Positions 42,625 to 51,807 of a stretch of 64,000 bases of DNA are shown here, one piece after another. Below the pieces are notes generated by a model. That model made no database searches. It was not told the origin of the DNA and worked only from the letters and a program-made list of their open reading frames with translations. Position 1 is the stretch's first letter. Each line of letters starts with the position of its first letter. The position numbers and the translations under genes were made by a program. The DNA lies in the NCBI GenBank assembly GCA_028284935.1, contig JANQQQ010000012.1, positions 517,387 through 581,386 on the forward strand. The letters run 5' to 3'. The DNA comes from Croceivirga sp. Its GTDB lineage: Bacteria > Bacteroidota > Bacteroidia > Flavobacteriales > Flavobacteriaceae.

Positions 42625-45159
42625 ATGCGATTTCCAAGGGTTTTGTGCATTGTTTTCACAATGTTTCCTTTCTTCCTTAGCGGTCAAGCCCCAAAAAAAT
42701 ATACCTCAGCGGAAATTCATCATGAGATTCAAAAACTTAATTTTTTAGGGACGGCTATGTATTTGGCAGCCCACCCTGATGATGAAAACACACGACTGAT
42801 TTCCTATCTATCCAATGAAGTAAAAGCCCGTACCATTTATCTTTCACTTACCCGAGGTGATGGCGGCCAAAACCTAATAGGGCCGGAATTGCGAGAATTA
42901 TTGGGCGTGCTCCGCACCCAAGAACTGTTGGGCGCCAGGGGCGTGGACGGTGGGGAACAACGATTCACTAGGGCCAACGACTTTGGGTATTCAAAACACC
43001 CAGATGAGACCTTTTCCATTTGGGACAAAGAAAAGGTGTTGGCCGATGTTATCTGGAATATTCGAAAATTAAAACCAGATGTCATTATTAATCGATTTGA
43101 CCATCGAAGTCCAGGAACTACACATGGGCACCATACCGCTTCAGCTATGTTAGGGTTTGAAGCCTTTGATTTGGTCAATGATCCAAATATCCACCCAGAG
43201 CATCTCACGGATACTGAAATTTGGCAGCCCAAGCGACTTTATTTCAACACCTCATGGTGGTTCTATGGTAGTCGGGAGAATTTTAAAGACGCGGACAAAT
43301 CCAATATGGGCATGGTTGATGTTGGTGTCTATTATTCCGGACTGGGTTTATCCAATAACGAAATTGCCTCTATGGCTAGCAGTCAGCATAAATGTCAAGG
43401 TTTTGGTCGGTTGTTGGTAAGAGGTTCCCAACCCGAATATGTAGAGTTGCTAAAAGGTGAAAAACCCATCAATGGCAACAACATTTTTGATGGCATAGAT
43501 ACGACCTGGTCAAGGGTTGAAGGTGGCGACGCTGTAGGAGTCATCTTGTACGAAATTGAGGCCAATTTTGATTTTAAAGACCCTTCCAAACACCTCGCAA
43601 AACTTGTCGAGGCCTATGCCTTATTGCAAAAAATTGAAGACCAGCACTGGAAAGCCCTTAAATCCAAACAATTAAGGGAAATCATATTGGCTTGTGGAGG
43701 TATCTATTTAGAAGCCAGTGCTAAAAATGCTTCAGCCGTTCCTGGAGAAAGTGTTACGGTAAACATAGAAGCTTTAAATAGAAGTAACACCCAAATCTCC
43801 CTAAAATCAGTCAATGTAAGCGGTATTGGAAAAGTTTCACAGAAGATAATTTCCCTTCCCCAGAACACTAAGGAAAATTTGGAACTGAACTTCAGAATCC
43901 CCGAGGGGACAGGCTATACTAATCCGTACTGGCTTAATGAGCAAGGTAGTTTAGGAATGTATACCGTTGATGATAGCGGTTTGATAGGAGCACCGGAAAC
44001 CCCCGTAGCATTCAAAACGATATTTACATTGGAGGTAGAGGGGATAGAAATTTCTTTTGAAAAACCGTTGATTCATCGATATTCAAAGCCTGATTTTGGG
44101 GAAGTTTATGAACCTTTTGTTGTTTTGCCCATGGTAACCTCCAGTTTTTCGGAGGATGTCTTTCTATTCAATACCGTTGACCCTACTACAATCAATTTGG
44201 CAATACGGGCTGGCACGGATAATATGGAAGGCGTGGCGAAACTTAAATTGCCTAACGGATGGTCTTCCCACCCTGAGGCAGTCAATTTCAAAATAGCTCA
44301 AAAAGGCGCTATACAAAATGTCGCATTTGAAGTCATTCCTCCGGCAATTGAAAGTGTAGGAACCATTTCTCCTGTACTCACCATAAATGGTCGGCAGTTC
44401 AACCGGAAACTAGTTGAAATTGACTACGCACATATTTCCAAACAATCCATTTTATTGCCTGCCCAAGCCAGGGTGGTGCGTATGGATATAAAAAAAGAGG
44501 GAGAATCCATTGGTTATATTTTAGGGGCTGGGGACAAGGTACCTGAAAGCTTATCTCAAATTGGCTATAATGTTGATATTCTCGATATTAACGATGTTGA
44601 AAAAGGCTCCCTTGGAAAATACGATGGTATCGTTCTTGGAATCCGTGCCTACAATGTGCTGGAAGAACTAAAGTTTAAGCAAGGTATTTTATTGGATTAT
44701 GTAAAAGAGGGGGGAAACATGATTGTGCAATACAATACTGCTGGCAGATGGCGGAGCCAATTTGAAAATATCGCTCCCTACCCCATAAGCATTTCCCGTG
44801 ATCGCGTAACGGATGAAAATGCTGCAGTGGAAATTTTGGCGGATAGTCATCCATTGGTAAACTATCCAAATAAAATCGAATCCAAAGATTTTGAGGGATG
44901 GGTTCAAGAAAGAGGCCTTTACTTTCCCAATGAATGGGATGAAAACTTTACCCCTATTTTGTCCATGGCGGATAAAGGAGAACAACCAAAACGGGGAAGT
45001 CTTTTGGTCGCTCCATACGGAGATGGAAATTATATCTATACCGGTCTAAGCTTCTTTAGGGAGTTACCGGCTGGTGTTCCGGGAGCCTACAAGCTTTTTG
45101 CCAATATGCTCTCCCTAAAAAAGAGAAATGAACAAGCCCAAAATGATATCAAAGGATAA
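42625..45159 (+). CDS. PIG-L deacetylase with C-terminal amidotransferase-like domain
   Basis: An 844-residue exported protein. The signal peptide (MRFPRVLCIVFTMFPFFLSG) leads into a PIG-L/LmbE zinc deacetylase (AHPDDEN near 49-55, then the THGHHTAS second metal motif). The middle is an Ig-like/NEW3-type beta region and the last 250 residues resemble a class I amidotransferase-like fold (YDGIVLGIRAYN, NMIVQYNT, YIYTGLSFFRELPAG). The ATG at 42625 was chosen because only it gives a signal peptide; the frame is open 26 codons further. Likely substrate: an N-acetylated amino sugar outside the cell. The next two genes form a transport unit with it. Confidence 0.83.
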   Translation: MRFPRVLCIVFTMFPFFLSGQAPKKYTSAEIHHEIQKLNFLGTAMYLAAHPDDENTRLISYLSNEVKARTIYLSLTRGDGGQNLIGPELRELLGVLRTQELLGARGVDGGEQRFTRANDFGYSKHPDETFSIWDKEKVLADVIWNIRKLKPDVIINRFDHRSPGTTHGHHTASAMLGFEAFDLVNDPNIHPEHLTDTEIWQPKRLYFNTSWWFYGSRENFKDADKSNMGMVDVGVYYSGLGLSNNEIASMASSQHKCQGFGRLLVRGSQPEYVELLKGEKPINGNNIFDGIDTTWSRVEGGDAVGVILYEIEANFDFKDPSKHLAKLVEAYALLQKIEDQHWKALKSKQLREIILACGGIYLEASAKNASAVPGESVTVNIEALNRSNTQISLKSVNVSGIGKVSQKIISLPQNTKENLELNFRIPEGTGYTNPYWLNEQGSLGMYTVDDSGLIGAPETPVAFKTIFTLEVEGIEISFEKPLIHRYSKPDFGEVYEPFVVLPMVTSSFSEDVFLFNTVDPTTINLAIRAGTDNMEGVAKLKLPNGWSSHPEAVNFKIAQKGAIQNVAFEVIPPAIESVGTISPVLTINGRQFNRKLVEIDYAHISKQSILLPAQARVVRMDIKKEGESIGYILGAGDKVPESLSQIGYNVDILDINDVEKGSLGKYDGIVLGIRAYNVLEELKFKQGILLDYVKEGGNMIVQYNTAGRWRSQFENIAPYPISISRDRVTDENAAVEILADSHPLVNYPNKIESKDFEGWVQERGLYFPNEWDENFTPILSMADKGEQPKRGSLLVAPYGDGNYIYTGLSFFRELPAGVPGAYKLFANMLSLKKRNEQAQNDIKG

Positions 45160-45262
45160 TTTCACCGAGAAGATTATATGGAAAAGGGAATATGGAATCG
45201 TATTGGTTCTTAATGTGCTTTATATCCTCTATTTTGCTTATGTAATGCTTTCTTATACCTAA
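45128..45262 (+). CDS. 44-residue single-helix membrane protein
   Basis: A small gene too short for ordinary ORF thresholds. Starting at the ATG 45128 (or 45143) inside the 3' end of the PIG-L gene, it encodes MNKPKMISKDNFTEKI... followed by one hydrophobic helix (VLVLNVLYILYFAYVML) and ends 3 bases before the symporter start. The 32-base overlap upstream and 3-base gap downstream, plus a clean basic-then-hydrophobic pattern, argue it is translated as part of the PIG-L-symporter operon. It may be a small partner subunit of the symporter; function is unproven. Confidence 0.6.
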   Translation: MNKPKMISKDNFTEKIIWKREYGIVLVLNVLYILYFAYVMLSYT

Positions 45263-45265
45263 TCC

Positions 45266-46966
45266 ATGGCGGCACTAGATTGGATTGTACTTGCCGGAAC
45301 GCTGTTCTTCATTGTTGGTTATGGGGTTTGGAAAACAAGGGGGGACAGTATGGAGGACTATGTTCGTGGTGGCCAGACCAAATGGTGGACCATTGGTCTA
45401 TCCGTAATGGCCACGCAAGCCAGCGCCATCACTTTTTTATCCACGCCAGGGCAAGCGTTTCATGATGGCATGGGCTTTGTTCAGTTCTATTTTGGTTTGC
45501 CATTGGCCATGATTGTCATTTGTGCGGTTTTTATCCCTATCTACCATAAGTTAAAAGTGTATACCGCCTATGAAATGCTGGAGAAGAGGTTTGATCTCAA
45601 AACCCGTACCCTTACGGCCATTCTATTTCTTATCCAAAGGGGACTAGCCGCTGGAATTACCATTTTTGCCCCGTCCATTATCCTTTCTGCAGTTCTGGGC
45701 TGGGATTTGAGAACCTTGAATATCATTATTGGTATTTTAGTGATTATCTATACGGTGCTTGGCGGCACTAAAGCAGTAAACATCACCCAAAAACAACAAA
45801 TGTTCGTGATAATGGTGGGAATGTTTTTTGCATTTTTCTTTATCATGGGAAGCCTGCCAACAGATATTTCCTTTGGTGAGGCCCTTAAAATTGCAGGTGC
45901 CAACAATAAATTGGAAATCTTGAATTTTGAATTCGACACTAAAAACCGTTATACTTTTTGGAGCGGTATTACGGGTGGATTCTTCTTGGCACTCGCCTAT
46001 TTTGGAACCGATCAAAGTCAAGTACAACGCTATTTGTCCGGAAAGGATATTCGTGAGAGCCAACTGGGTTTAATTTTTAATGGGATATTTAAAATCCCAA
46101 TGCAATTCTTCATCCTATTGGTAGGGGTCATGGTATTTGTCTTTTATCAGTACAACCCTTCCCCATTACATTTTAATCCAGCGGCCAATGAAGCTATCAA
46201 AACATCAAAGTTCGCCGAGGATTATGCCATTTTGGAAAAAGGACATCGCGAGTTGGAAAAGGAAAAACGGATGGCACAGAATGATTTTGTCACGGCTCTC
46301 AAGCTAAAGGATTACAATGCCATTGAGCAGGCTAAAATCAATCTCTACCGAGTGAACCAAGAGGAATTGGGCAACCGTGAGGCGGCGCGCACCTTAATTG
46401 GGGCAGCCGATGACAATGTTGAAGTCAACGACAAGGACTATGTCTTTATTCATTTTATTTTGAATAACCTTCCAAGGGGACTGATAGGACTTTTATTGGC
46501 TGTGATACTATCTGCCGCTATGTCCTCAACCGCATCCGAACTAAATGCTTTGGGTACCATTACGGCTCTTGACCTATATAAAAGGAACAAAAAAGGGGAT
46601 TTTACCCAGAAAGATGATGTCTGGGCAACCAAGGGATTTACATTACTCTGGGGCGTTATCGCCATTATTATTGCATGTATTGCAAATCTTTTTGACAACC
46701 TCATTCAATTGGTCAATATCATAGGTTCCATCTTTTACGGAAATGTTTTAGGGGTGTTTATACTTGCCTTTTTCTTCAAATTCGTAAAAGGAAATGCCGT
46801 TTTTATTGCGGCCCTCATCACGCAAGTGATTGTTATTTTGGGATGGTACCAAGATTGGATGTCCTATTTGTGGCTGAACGCTTTTGGCTGTTCCTTGGTC
46901 ATTGTTCTGGCCATGTTATTGGAAATGTTGGACCGTACACTTGGCCAACCCCCAATAAAAACATAA
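45266..46966 (+). CDS. sodium:solute symporter (SSS family)
   Basis: A 566-residue inner-membrane transporter with about thirteen helices, characteristic SSS sequences MATQASAITFLSTPGQAF, GGTKAVNITQKQQM, and LAVILSAAMSSTASELNALGTITALDLYKR, and a charged cytoplasmic insert (about 310-370). It imports an unknown solute (sugar, amino sugar or acid) with Na+. Its operon with a secreted PIG-L deacetylase suggests the deacetylase generates the substrate, an inference only. Confidence 0.9.
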   Translation: MAALDWIVLAGTLFFIVGYGVWKTRGDSMEDYVRGGQTKWWTIGLSVMATQASAITFLSTPGQAFHDGMGFVQFYFGLPLAMIVICAVFIPIYHKLKVYTAYEMLEKRFDLKTRTLTAILFLIQRGLAAGITIFAPSIILSAVLGWDLRTLNIIIGILVIIYTVLGGTKAVNITQKQQMFVIMVGMFFAFFFIMGSLPTDISFGEALKIAGANNKLEILNFEFDTKNRYTFWSGITGGFFLALAYFGTDQSQVQRYLSGKDIRESQLGLIFNGIFKIPMQFFILLVGVMVFVFYQYNPSPLHFNPAANEAIKTSKFAEDYAILEKGHRELEKEKRMAQNDFVTALKLKDYNAIEQAKINLYRVNQEELGNREAARTLIGAADDNVEVNDKDYVFIHFILNNLPRGLIGLLLAVILSAAMSSTASELNALGTITALDLYKRNKKGDFTQKDDVWATKGFTLLWGVIAIIIACIANLFDNLIQLVNIIGSIFYGNVLGVFILAFFFKFVKGNAVFIAALITQVIVILGWYQDWMSYLWLNAFGCSLVIVLAMLLEMLDRTLGQPPIKT

Positions 46967-46994
46967 AAAAAACCCTGACAAGATATGCCAGGGT
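46965..46994 (-). terminator. terminator of the DUF2911 gene
   Basis: Minus-strand stem ACCCTG/CAGGGT with an 11-base loop followed by eight T, 25 bases beyond the DUF2911 stop. On the plus strand the T tract is lost, so it serves the minus-strand gene. Confidence 0.75.
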
Positions 46995-47018
46995 ATAGGT
47001 TTCAAAATAGTTGAGAGA

Positions 47019-47864
47019 CTATAACGCCCCCCACTCTTTCAGGGAGTCCTTGTTCATTTTAACATAGTCAGCATTTCCCGAAGCTTCGGCGTCCGCCAAC
47101 GATTTTTTTGCGAGATTGATAGCACCATCTTTATCTCCTGCAGCCGCGTAAATAAGGGATTGTTGACGCAATTGCCAAAACCTTGGCTTGTCATTCATTG
47201 ACATAGCCTTATCAATCCACTCCTTGGCCTTGGCAATATCTTTTCCTTCAGAAAGGTAGTAAGTGGCAGCGGCATAATAATCGCCAAAACCGGGACCATT
47301 CATTACCTTATCGATTGAAGCATTAACCTTATCGTCAGTCGGTACTTCAAATTTCACACCAACGTAGTCTTTCTCCCAAAGAATTCCCAACATGGCGGAA
47401 CCCGTTGTTATATCATCAATAGTAATAGTAAAGGACTGTACATCCATTGGCATCTTCATAACCTCTGAAATCACTCGTGCCGCTACTTTACCCTCATCTA
47501 ATTCAGCAGGAGCTCCACCTGCTTGATATTCCGTGTAAAATATGACTTCCCATTGATTGGCATTAGGAATAGTCAATAGCGCATAAGACCCAGCTTTCAA
47601 ACTGGTATCACCAATCATTACATCATCACTGAAGGTAACTTTGGTCCTTGCGTTCGCACCGGTTCTCCATAGTTTGCCATAAGGAACCAAGTCTCCAAAA
47701 ATCGTACGTCCACGCATTGAGGGTCTAGAGTATTCAACTGTTACTTCGGTCAAACCAACCGTCTGTTTCAGTGTGGAAGCCGGACTGGGAGCCGGAGTAA
47801 CCAACTGGGCATTAATCGCAAGGGCTGTCAACCCTACAAAGGCGAACAAAACTAATTTTTTCAT
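47019..47864 (-). CDS. exported DUF2911 protein with TPR-like tail
   Basis: A 281-residue protein. The ATG at 47864 gives a normal signal peptide (MKKLVLFAFVGLTALAINAQ); an ATG 17 codons upstream does not. Residues about 22-165 are DUF2911 (KQTVGLTEVTVEYSRPSMRGRTIFGDLVPYGKLWRTGANA), and the C-terminus carries TPR-like helices (YYAAATYYLSEGKDIAKAKEWIDKAMSMND). Common and abundant in Bacteroidota but without a known role. A TAGTTTTG -7 box (47895-47902) lies 31 bases upstream. Confidence 0.85.
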   Translation of the reverse strand: MKKLVLFAFVGLTALAINAQLVTPAPSPASTLKQTVGLTEVTVEYSRPSMRGRTIFGDLVPYGKLWRTGANARTKVTFSDDVMIGDTSLKAGSYALLTIPNANQWEVIFYTEYQAGGAPAELDEGKVAARVISEVMKMPMDVQSFTITIDDITTGSAMLGILWEKDYVGVKFEVPTDDKVNASIDKVMNGPGFGDYYAAATYYLSEGKDIAKAKEWIDKAMSMNDKPRFWQLRQQSLIYAAAGDKDGAINLAKKSLADAEASGNADYVKMNKDSLKEWGAL

Positions 47865-47952
47865 TATATGTGTTTTTTCAAATTGATAGTGGAACAAAAC
47901 TAGCCAATTCGCCATGGCTATTTGTTAACGAATACTTAAATGAAGCAACCTT

Positions 47953-49122
47953 TTAGTCCCTAAAGAATGGGGAGGAAATGACCTCGTTGTCATAAAAAAA
48001 AGCAAGGTAATAAAGTCCTTGGTTGAAGATGGAAATATCTATGGGGTTTTGGGTAATTTGCTCCAAAGGGGTATACATGACCATTCGGCCTTGACTATCA
48101 AATATTCCCATACCAAAGATGGGCTTGTTCGAATTCAACTCGTAATTTACTTCCAAACTATTTTGGGCCTTATATACCACTAGCTCTTTCATGGTCTGGG
48201 GTTCTTCCATTGGATTGGGACCCGAACTTTCATCTCCATCCAAAGAAAAAGTAAACAAGCGTGAAGCAGTGCTCAACGGGGGATTCAAGAACTCCTCAGA
48301 AGAGGCATAAAAGATATTATTTGCAAACGTTAAGGCTTCCACTTGGGCTAATCCAATATCCAGCTGGGTTTTGGTCGGGGCTCCCGAAAAAATGGTATTG
48401 CTATTAACATTGGGGATTTCAACAAAAAAAGGCATCAAAATTGGGGAATATCCTATTAGGTAAAGTGTGCCTAATGAAGCATCAAAAGTGGCTCCGGTTA
48501 CCAGACCATCTACTTGATAGGCATCCATCCGTTCTGCCAAAAAGGTGCCTGGTGCCTTGGGAATTTTGTAAGCAACCGTTCCTTTCGACTGCCATTGTTT
48601 CGTTAGCACTATGAGGTCATCACCCAAAGCAAAAAGGGCCTCGGCATCAAAATCACTATTCGAAGTTGTTGTAAAATCAGTTTGGTCTTCATAAATAAAA
48701 TTGATTCGCTCCGCATTTACCGCGTTGAAATTATCAAATTCGGCCTTTGAGATTTTTAGAATGCCCAAATCTTGTCGACTACCTTGGTTATTTCCAATAT
48801 CCCCAATGTAGATGAAATCCGAATCTTGCGAAATATCCTCCCAATCAACATTTTCGACATTCAAAACCCTTATCGTCCGAGTAATTTCGAGAGTAGCTAT
48901 GTCCAATTCATACAGTTCAGGAACGTTTCCGGAATCATTATGGGTAATTAACCTACCGTTATAAGAGATAAGCCCCGAAGTTTCCAAAATCTCTTTAGGT
49001 AGGTTTCCCAAAGACTGAATATCGGACTGCGAAACGCCAATGGTAGCATACAATACAAAAAGAAAAAAGAAAAAACGGTTCAACTCTGGGTATTTACCCA
49101 TAAAATTATAATACCCAGACAT
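47953..49122 (-). CDS. secreted beta-propeller-like protein with T9SS-type C-terminus
   Basis: A 389-residue secreted protein: hydrophobic signal segment (about 15-31), a beta-rich body with repeated strand units (ETSGLISYNGRLITHNDSGNVPELYELD, FIYIGDIGNNQGSRQDL) that suggest a propeller, and a final 70-residue module (IFDSQGRMVMYTPL ... FNQGLYYLAFF) that matches the pattern of type IX secretion sorting domains. It probably leaves the cell through the Por system. The start could be the ATG at 49122 or one seven codons later (49101). Function unknown. Confidence 0.72.
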   Translation of the reverse strand: MSGYYNFMGKYPELNRFFFFLFVLYATIGVSQSDIQSLGNLPKEILETSGLISYNGRLITHNDSGNVPELYELDIATLEITRTIRVLNVENVDWEDISQDSDFIYIGDIGNNQGSRQDLGILKISKAEFDNFNAVNAERINFIYEDQTDFTTTSNSDFDAEALFALGDDLIVLTKQWQSKGTVAYKIPKAPGTFLAERMDAYQVDGLVTGATFDASLGTLYLIGYSPILMPFFVEIPNVNSNTIFSGAPTKTQLDIGLAQVEALTFANNIFYASSEEFLNPPLSTASRLFTFSLDGDESSGPNPMEEPQTMKELVVYKAQNSLEVNYELNSNKPIFGMGIFDSQGRMVMYTPLEQITQNPIDISIFNQGLYYLAFFYDNEVISSPFFRD

Positions 49123-49156
49123 TACTCCAATTTTTAGGGGATAAATGTCCCACTAT

Positions 49157-49189
49157 AACGGCAAAAGACCGTAACATCCTTTTGCCGTT
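49157..49189 (+). repeat. perfect 11-bp inverted repeat upstream of the photolyase operon
   Basis: AACGGCAAAAG (49157-49167) and CTTTTGCCGTT (49179-49189) are perfect inverted copies with an 11-base loop, in the divergent region between the T9SS-type gene and the SRPBCC gene. No T tract follows on either side, so it is operator- or cruciform-like rather than a terminator. Confidence 0.6.
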
Positions 49190-49204
49190 CAGTAAGCCTT
49201 AAAT

Positions 49205-49238
49205 ATTGTTTAACTTTTTTAATTTTACTTTAAACAAT
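49205..49238 (+). repeat. second inverted repeat before the photolyase operon
   Basis: ATTGTTTAA (49205-49213) and TTAAACAAT (49230-49238) are perfect inverted copies 16 bases apart in an AT-rich stretch, followed by a TATTTTTG -7-like box and the SRPBCC start. The left half-site TTGTTTAAC recurs upstream of the BLUF gene (54519-54527). Confidence 0.45.
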
Positions 49239-49267
49239 TTAACTGATATTTTTGCGAAAACATTTCG

Positions 49268-49759
49268 ATGAAATTATATCAGCTTCATGCAAAACAGGCG
49301 TTGCCCATAACTAAAGGCCAGGCGTGGGATTTCTTATCGAATCCCAAGAACCTAAAAGAAATTACACCGGACCACATGGGCTTTCAAATCTTGTCAGGGG
49401 CGGATAGGGCGATGTTCCAAGGACAAATAATTCAATATATCGTGAAACCATTTCCAGGAGTTTCCACCAAATGGGTGACGGAAATTACCCACGTTAGGGA
49501 GGGTGAATACTTCGTGGATGAACAACGGTTTGGGCCATATGCCCTCTGGCATCACAAGCATTTTATTAAAGAAATTGATGGTGGTGTTGAAATGGAAGAT
49601 CTCATAGACTACAAAATCCCATTTGGAATTCTGGGACAGTTGGTACAACCCATTTTGGTAAAAAAGCAGTTGAATCAAATTTTTCATTACCGAGAAGCAA
49701 AGTTGGAGGAACTTTTTGGAAAATTGGAAGGCTATCAAAACACACTCCACTTAAACTAA
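49268..49759 (+). CDS. SRPBCC-family protein in the photolyase operon
   Basis: A 163-residue START/Bet v1-like domain without membrane or signal segments. The pattern FLSNPKNLKEITPDHMGFQILSG, EDLIDYKIPFGILGQL matches the SRPBCC proteins that travel with photolyase and short-chain dehydrogenase genes in many marine bacteria. These proteins bind hydrophobic ligands; the ligand here is unknown. It is the first gene of the light operon, 5 bases from the dehydrogenase gene and downstream of two inverted repeats. Confidence 0.84.
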   Translation: MKLYQLHAKQALPITKGQAWDFLSNPKNLKEITPDHMGFQILSGADRAMFQGQIIQYIVKPFPGVSTKWVTEITHVREGEYFVDEQRFGPYALWHHKHFIKEIDGGVEMEDLIDYKIPFGILGQLVQPILVKKQLNQIFHYREAKLEELFGKLEGYQNTLHLN

Positions 49760-49764
49760 AACGA

Positions 49765-50457
49765 ATGCAAAAAAATATTTTATTGATCGGGGGATCCCAT
49801 GGAATTGGACTTGAAATGGCCAAGATGTTACTAATGGACTTCAAGGTATACATAGCTTCTAGAACCAATGAAGCTATCCAAGACCTGAACATCAATCATA
49901 TTCCCTTTGATGCCACTACCGATACTTTAGTTGAATCCCAACTTCCGGAAACGATACATGGGTTTGCTTATTGCCCCGGAAGTATCAATCTCAGGCCCTT
50001 AAAAATGTTGTCTTTGGACGTTTTCCGTGAAGAAATGGAATTGAACTTTTTTTCTTTGGTGAACGTAGTCAAAACCATACTACCAAGAATGGCCAATGGC
50101 GCCAGTATGGTATTCTTCAGCACCGTCGCCGTTGGAACCGGGATGCCCTTTCACACCAGTGTTGCCGCGGCAAAAGGGGCTATCGAGGGGTTCACAAAAT
50201 CCCTGGCCGCAGAATATGCCCCGAAAATTAGGGTCAACTGCATTGCACCTTCATTGGTGGATACCTCCCTTGCAGGTAGATTATTAAATAATGAAAAAAA
50301 ACGGGAATTAATGTCGCAAAGGCATCCTTTAAAACGGGTTGGGGAAGCGCGTGATATTGCCCACCTAGCCGTTTTTCTTTTGAATGACAACAGCTCTTGG
50401 GTTACAGGCCAGATTCTAGGAGTGGATGGGGGAATGTCTACTTTGAATGTTTCATAG
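49765..50457 (+). CDS. short-chain dehydrogenase-like protein lacking the catalytic Tyr
   Basis: A 230-residue SDR-fold protein: GGSHGIG cofactor loop, NN-like core, PSLVDTSLAG and the C-terminal GQILGVDGGMS signature. The usual YxxxK pair reads HTSVAAAKG, with Val four residues before the Lys, so the catalytic Tyr is absent; the same change seems common in photolyase-linked SDRs. It may act with low activity or as a cofactor-binding partner of the photolyase. It sits between the SRPBCC gene (5-base gap) and the photolyase (2-base gap). Confidence 0.85.
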   Translation: MQKNILLIGGSHGIGLEMAKMLLMDFKVYIASRTNEAIQDLNINHIPFDATTDTLVESQLPETIHGFAYCPGSINLRPLKMLSLDVFREEMELNFFSLVNVVKTILPRMANGASMVFFSTVAVGTGMPFHTSVAAAKGAIEGFTKSLAAEYAPKIRVNCIAPSLVDTSLAGRLLNNEKKRELMSQRHPLKRVGEARDIAHLAVFLLNDNSSWVTGQILGVDGGMSTLNVS

Positions 50458-50459
50458 TA

Positions 50460-51761
50460 ATGGAAAGCATAACGATTTTTTGGTTTCGAAGGGACCTACG
50501 ACTGGATGATAATGTTGGATTGTATCAGGCACTACAGGCCGGAAAACCGGTATATCCCATCTTTGTTTTCGATCCAGAAATATTGGACAAACTCCCTAGG
50601 GACGATGCTCGCGTCAACTTCATCCATAATCAACTTCAACGCCTAAGGTCCCAGTTGCAAAGTGAAGCCAAAAGTTCCCTTGGTATTTTCCATAACCATC
50701 CTAAAAAAGTATTTCAGGAGCTTCTTTCCCAATATGATGTGAAGCAAGTTTTCACCAATCACGATTATGAGCCGTATGCCCAAAAAAGGGATACCGAGAT
50801 AAGGCAATTCTTGGAGGGTAATGGTATTGGCTTCAAAACCTTCAAAGATCAGGTCATATTTGAAAAAAATGACGTGGTCAAGGATGATGGAAACCCTTAT
50901 GTGGTGTACACCCCCTACAAGAAAAAATGGAAAGAACTATTTAATGTTTCAACCCACTTAATTGACTATCAAATTACCTTTTCAGGTTTCGTTAAAAACA
51001 CGAATCTCCCCAACCTTACGCTAGGTAAGATTGGGTTTAAGGACAGTTCCATAGGCGTCCCCAACTACACCGTGACCAAAGATTTGATCCAGAACTACGA
51101 AGCCACCCGAAATTTTCCGGCTAAAAAAAATGGTACATCCCGTCTAGGTCCGCATTTACGGTTTGGAACGGTTTCCATTCGAAAAATGGTCCAAAAAGCC
51201 ATTCAAGAAGAAAACGAGGTATTTTGGAGTGAACTCATATGGCGGGAGTTCTTCATGCAGATTCTTTGGCACTTTCCCCACACGGTACATTCGGCTTTTA
51301 AACCAAAGTACGACCGAATTGAATGGCGAAATGATGAAGGAGATTTTGAAAAATGGAAAAAGGGGAAAACAGGATATGCCCTGGTAGACGCTGGAATGCG
51401 AGAACTCAACCGAACAGGCTACATGCACAACAGGGTACGTATGTTAGTGGCCAGCTTTTTGTGCAAGCATTTGTTGATTGATTGGCGTTGGGGTGAGGCC
51501 TATTTTGCTGAAAAGCTATTGGACTTTGAGTTGGCCAGTAACGTTGGTAATTGGCAATGGGCTGCAGGAAGTGGCGTGGACGCAGCACCTTATTTCCGTA
51601 TTTTCAATCCCATGACCCAGATTGAAAAGTTTGACAAACAAAAAGAGTACATCAATACATGGGTTCCCGATTTGCAGGAACTCACCTACCCCACTCCAAT
51701 GGTTAACCATAAAATGGCTAGGGAGCGTTGTCTTAAAGTCTATAAAGAAGCCGTAGGTTAA
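50460..51761 (+). CDS. phr: deoxyribodipyrimidine photolyase (CPD class I type)
   Basis: A 433-residue light-driven DNA repair enzyme. N-terminal Rossmann-like domain (FWFRRDLRLDDN) for an antenna chromophore, then the FAD domain with RTGYMHNRVRMLVASFLCKHLLIDWRWGEAYFAEKL, WQWAAGSGVDAAPYFRIFNP and the electron-transfer Trp residues. The ATG at 50460 starts the conserved domain 2 bases after the dehydrogenase stop; an open frame continues 21 codons upstream. The closest match is the class I CPD photolyase group, though some members are 6-4 photolyases or cryptochromes. Confidence 0.93.
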   Translation: MESITIFWFRRDLRLDDNVGLYQALQAGKPVYPIFVFDPEILDKLPRDDARVNFIHNQLQRLRSQLQSEAKSSLGIFHNHPKKVFQELLSQYDVKQVFTNHDYEPYAQKRDTEIRQFLEGNGIGFKTFKDQVIFEKNDVVKDDGNPYVVYTPYKKKWKELFNVSTHLIDYQITFSGFVKNTNLPNLTLGKIGFKDSSIGVPNYTVTKDLIQNYEATRNFPAKKNGTSRLGPHLRFGTVSIRKMVQKAIQEENEVFWSELIWREFFMQILWHFPHTVHSAFKPKYDRIEWRNDEGDFEKWKKGKTGYALVDAGMRELNRTGYMHNRVRMLVASFLCKHLLIDWRWGEAYFAEKLLDFELASNVGNWQWAAGSGVDAAPYFRIFNPMTQIEKFDKQKEYINTWVPDLQELTYPTPMVNHKMARERCLKVYKEAVG

Positions 51762-51807
51762 GCCTAATTTTGGTAATTTGGAAGACGGATACCCAAAAAC
51801 CGTTGGC

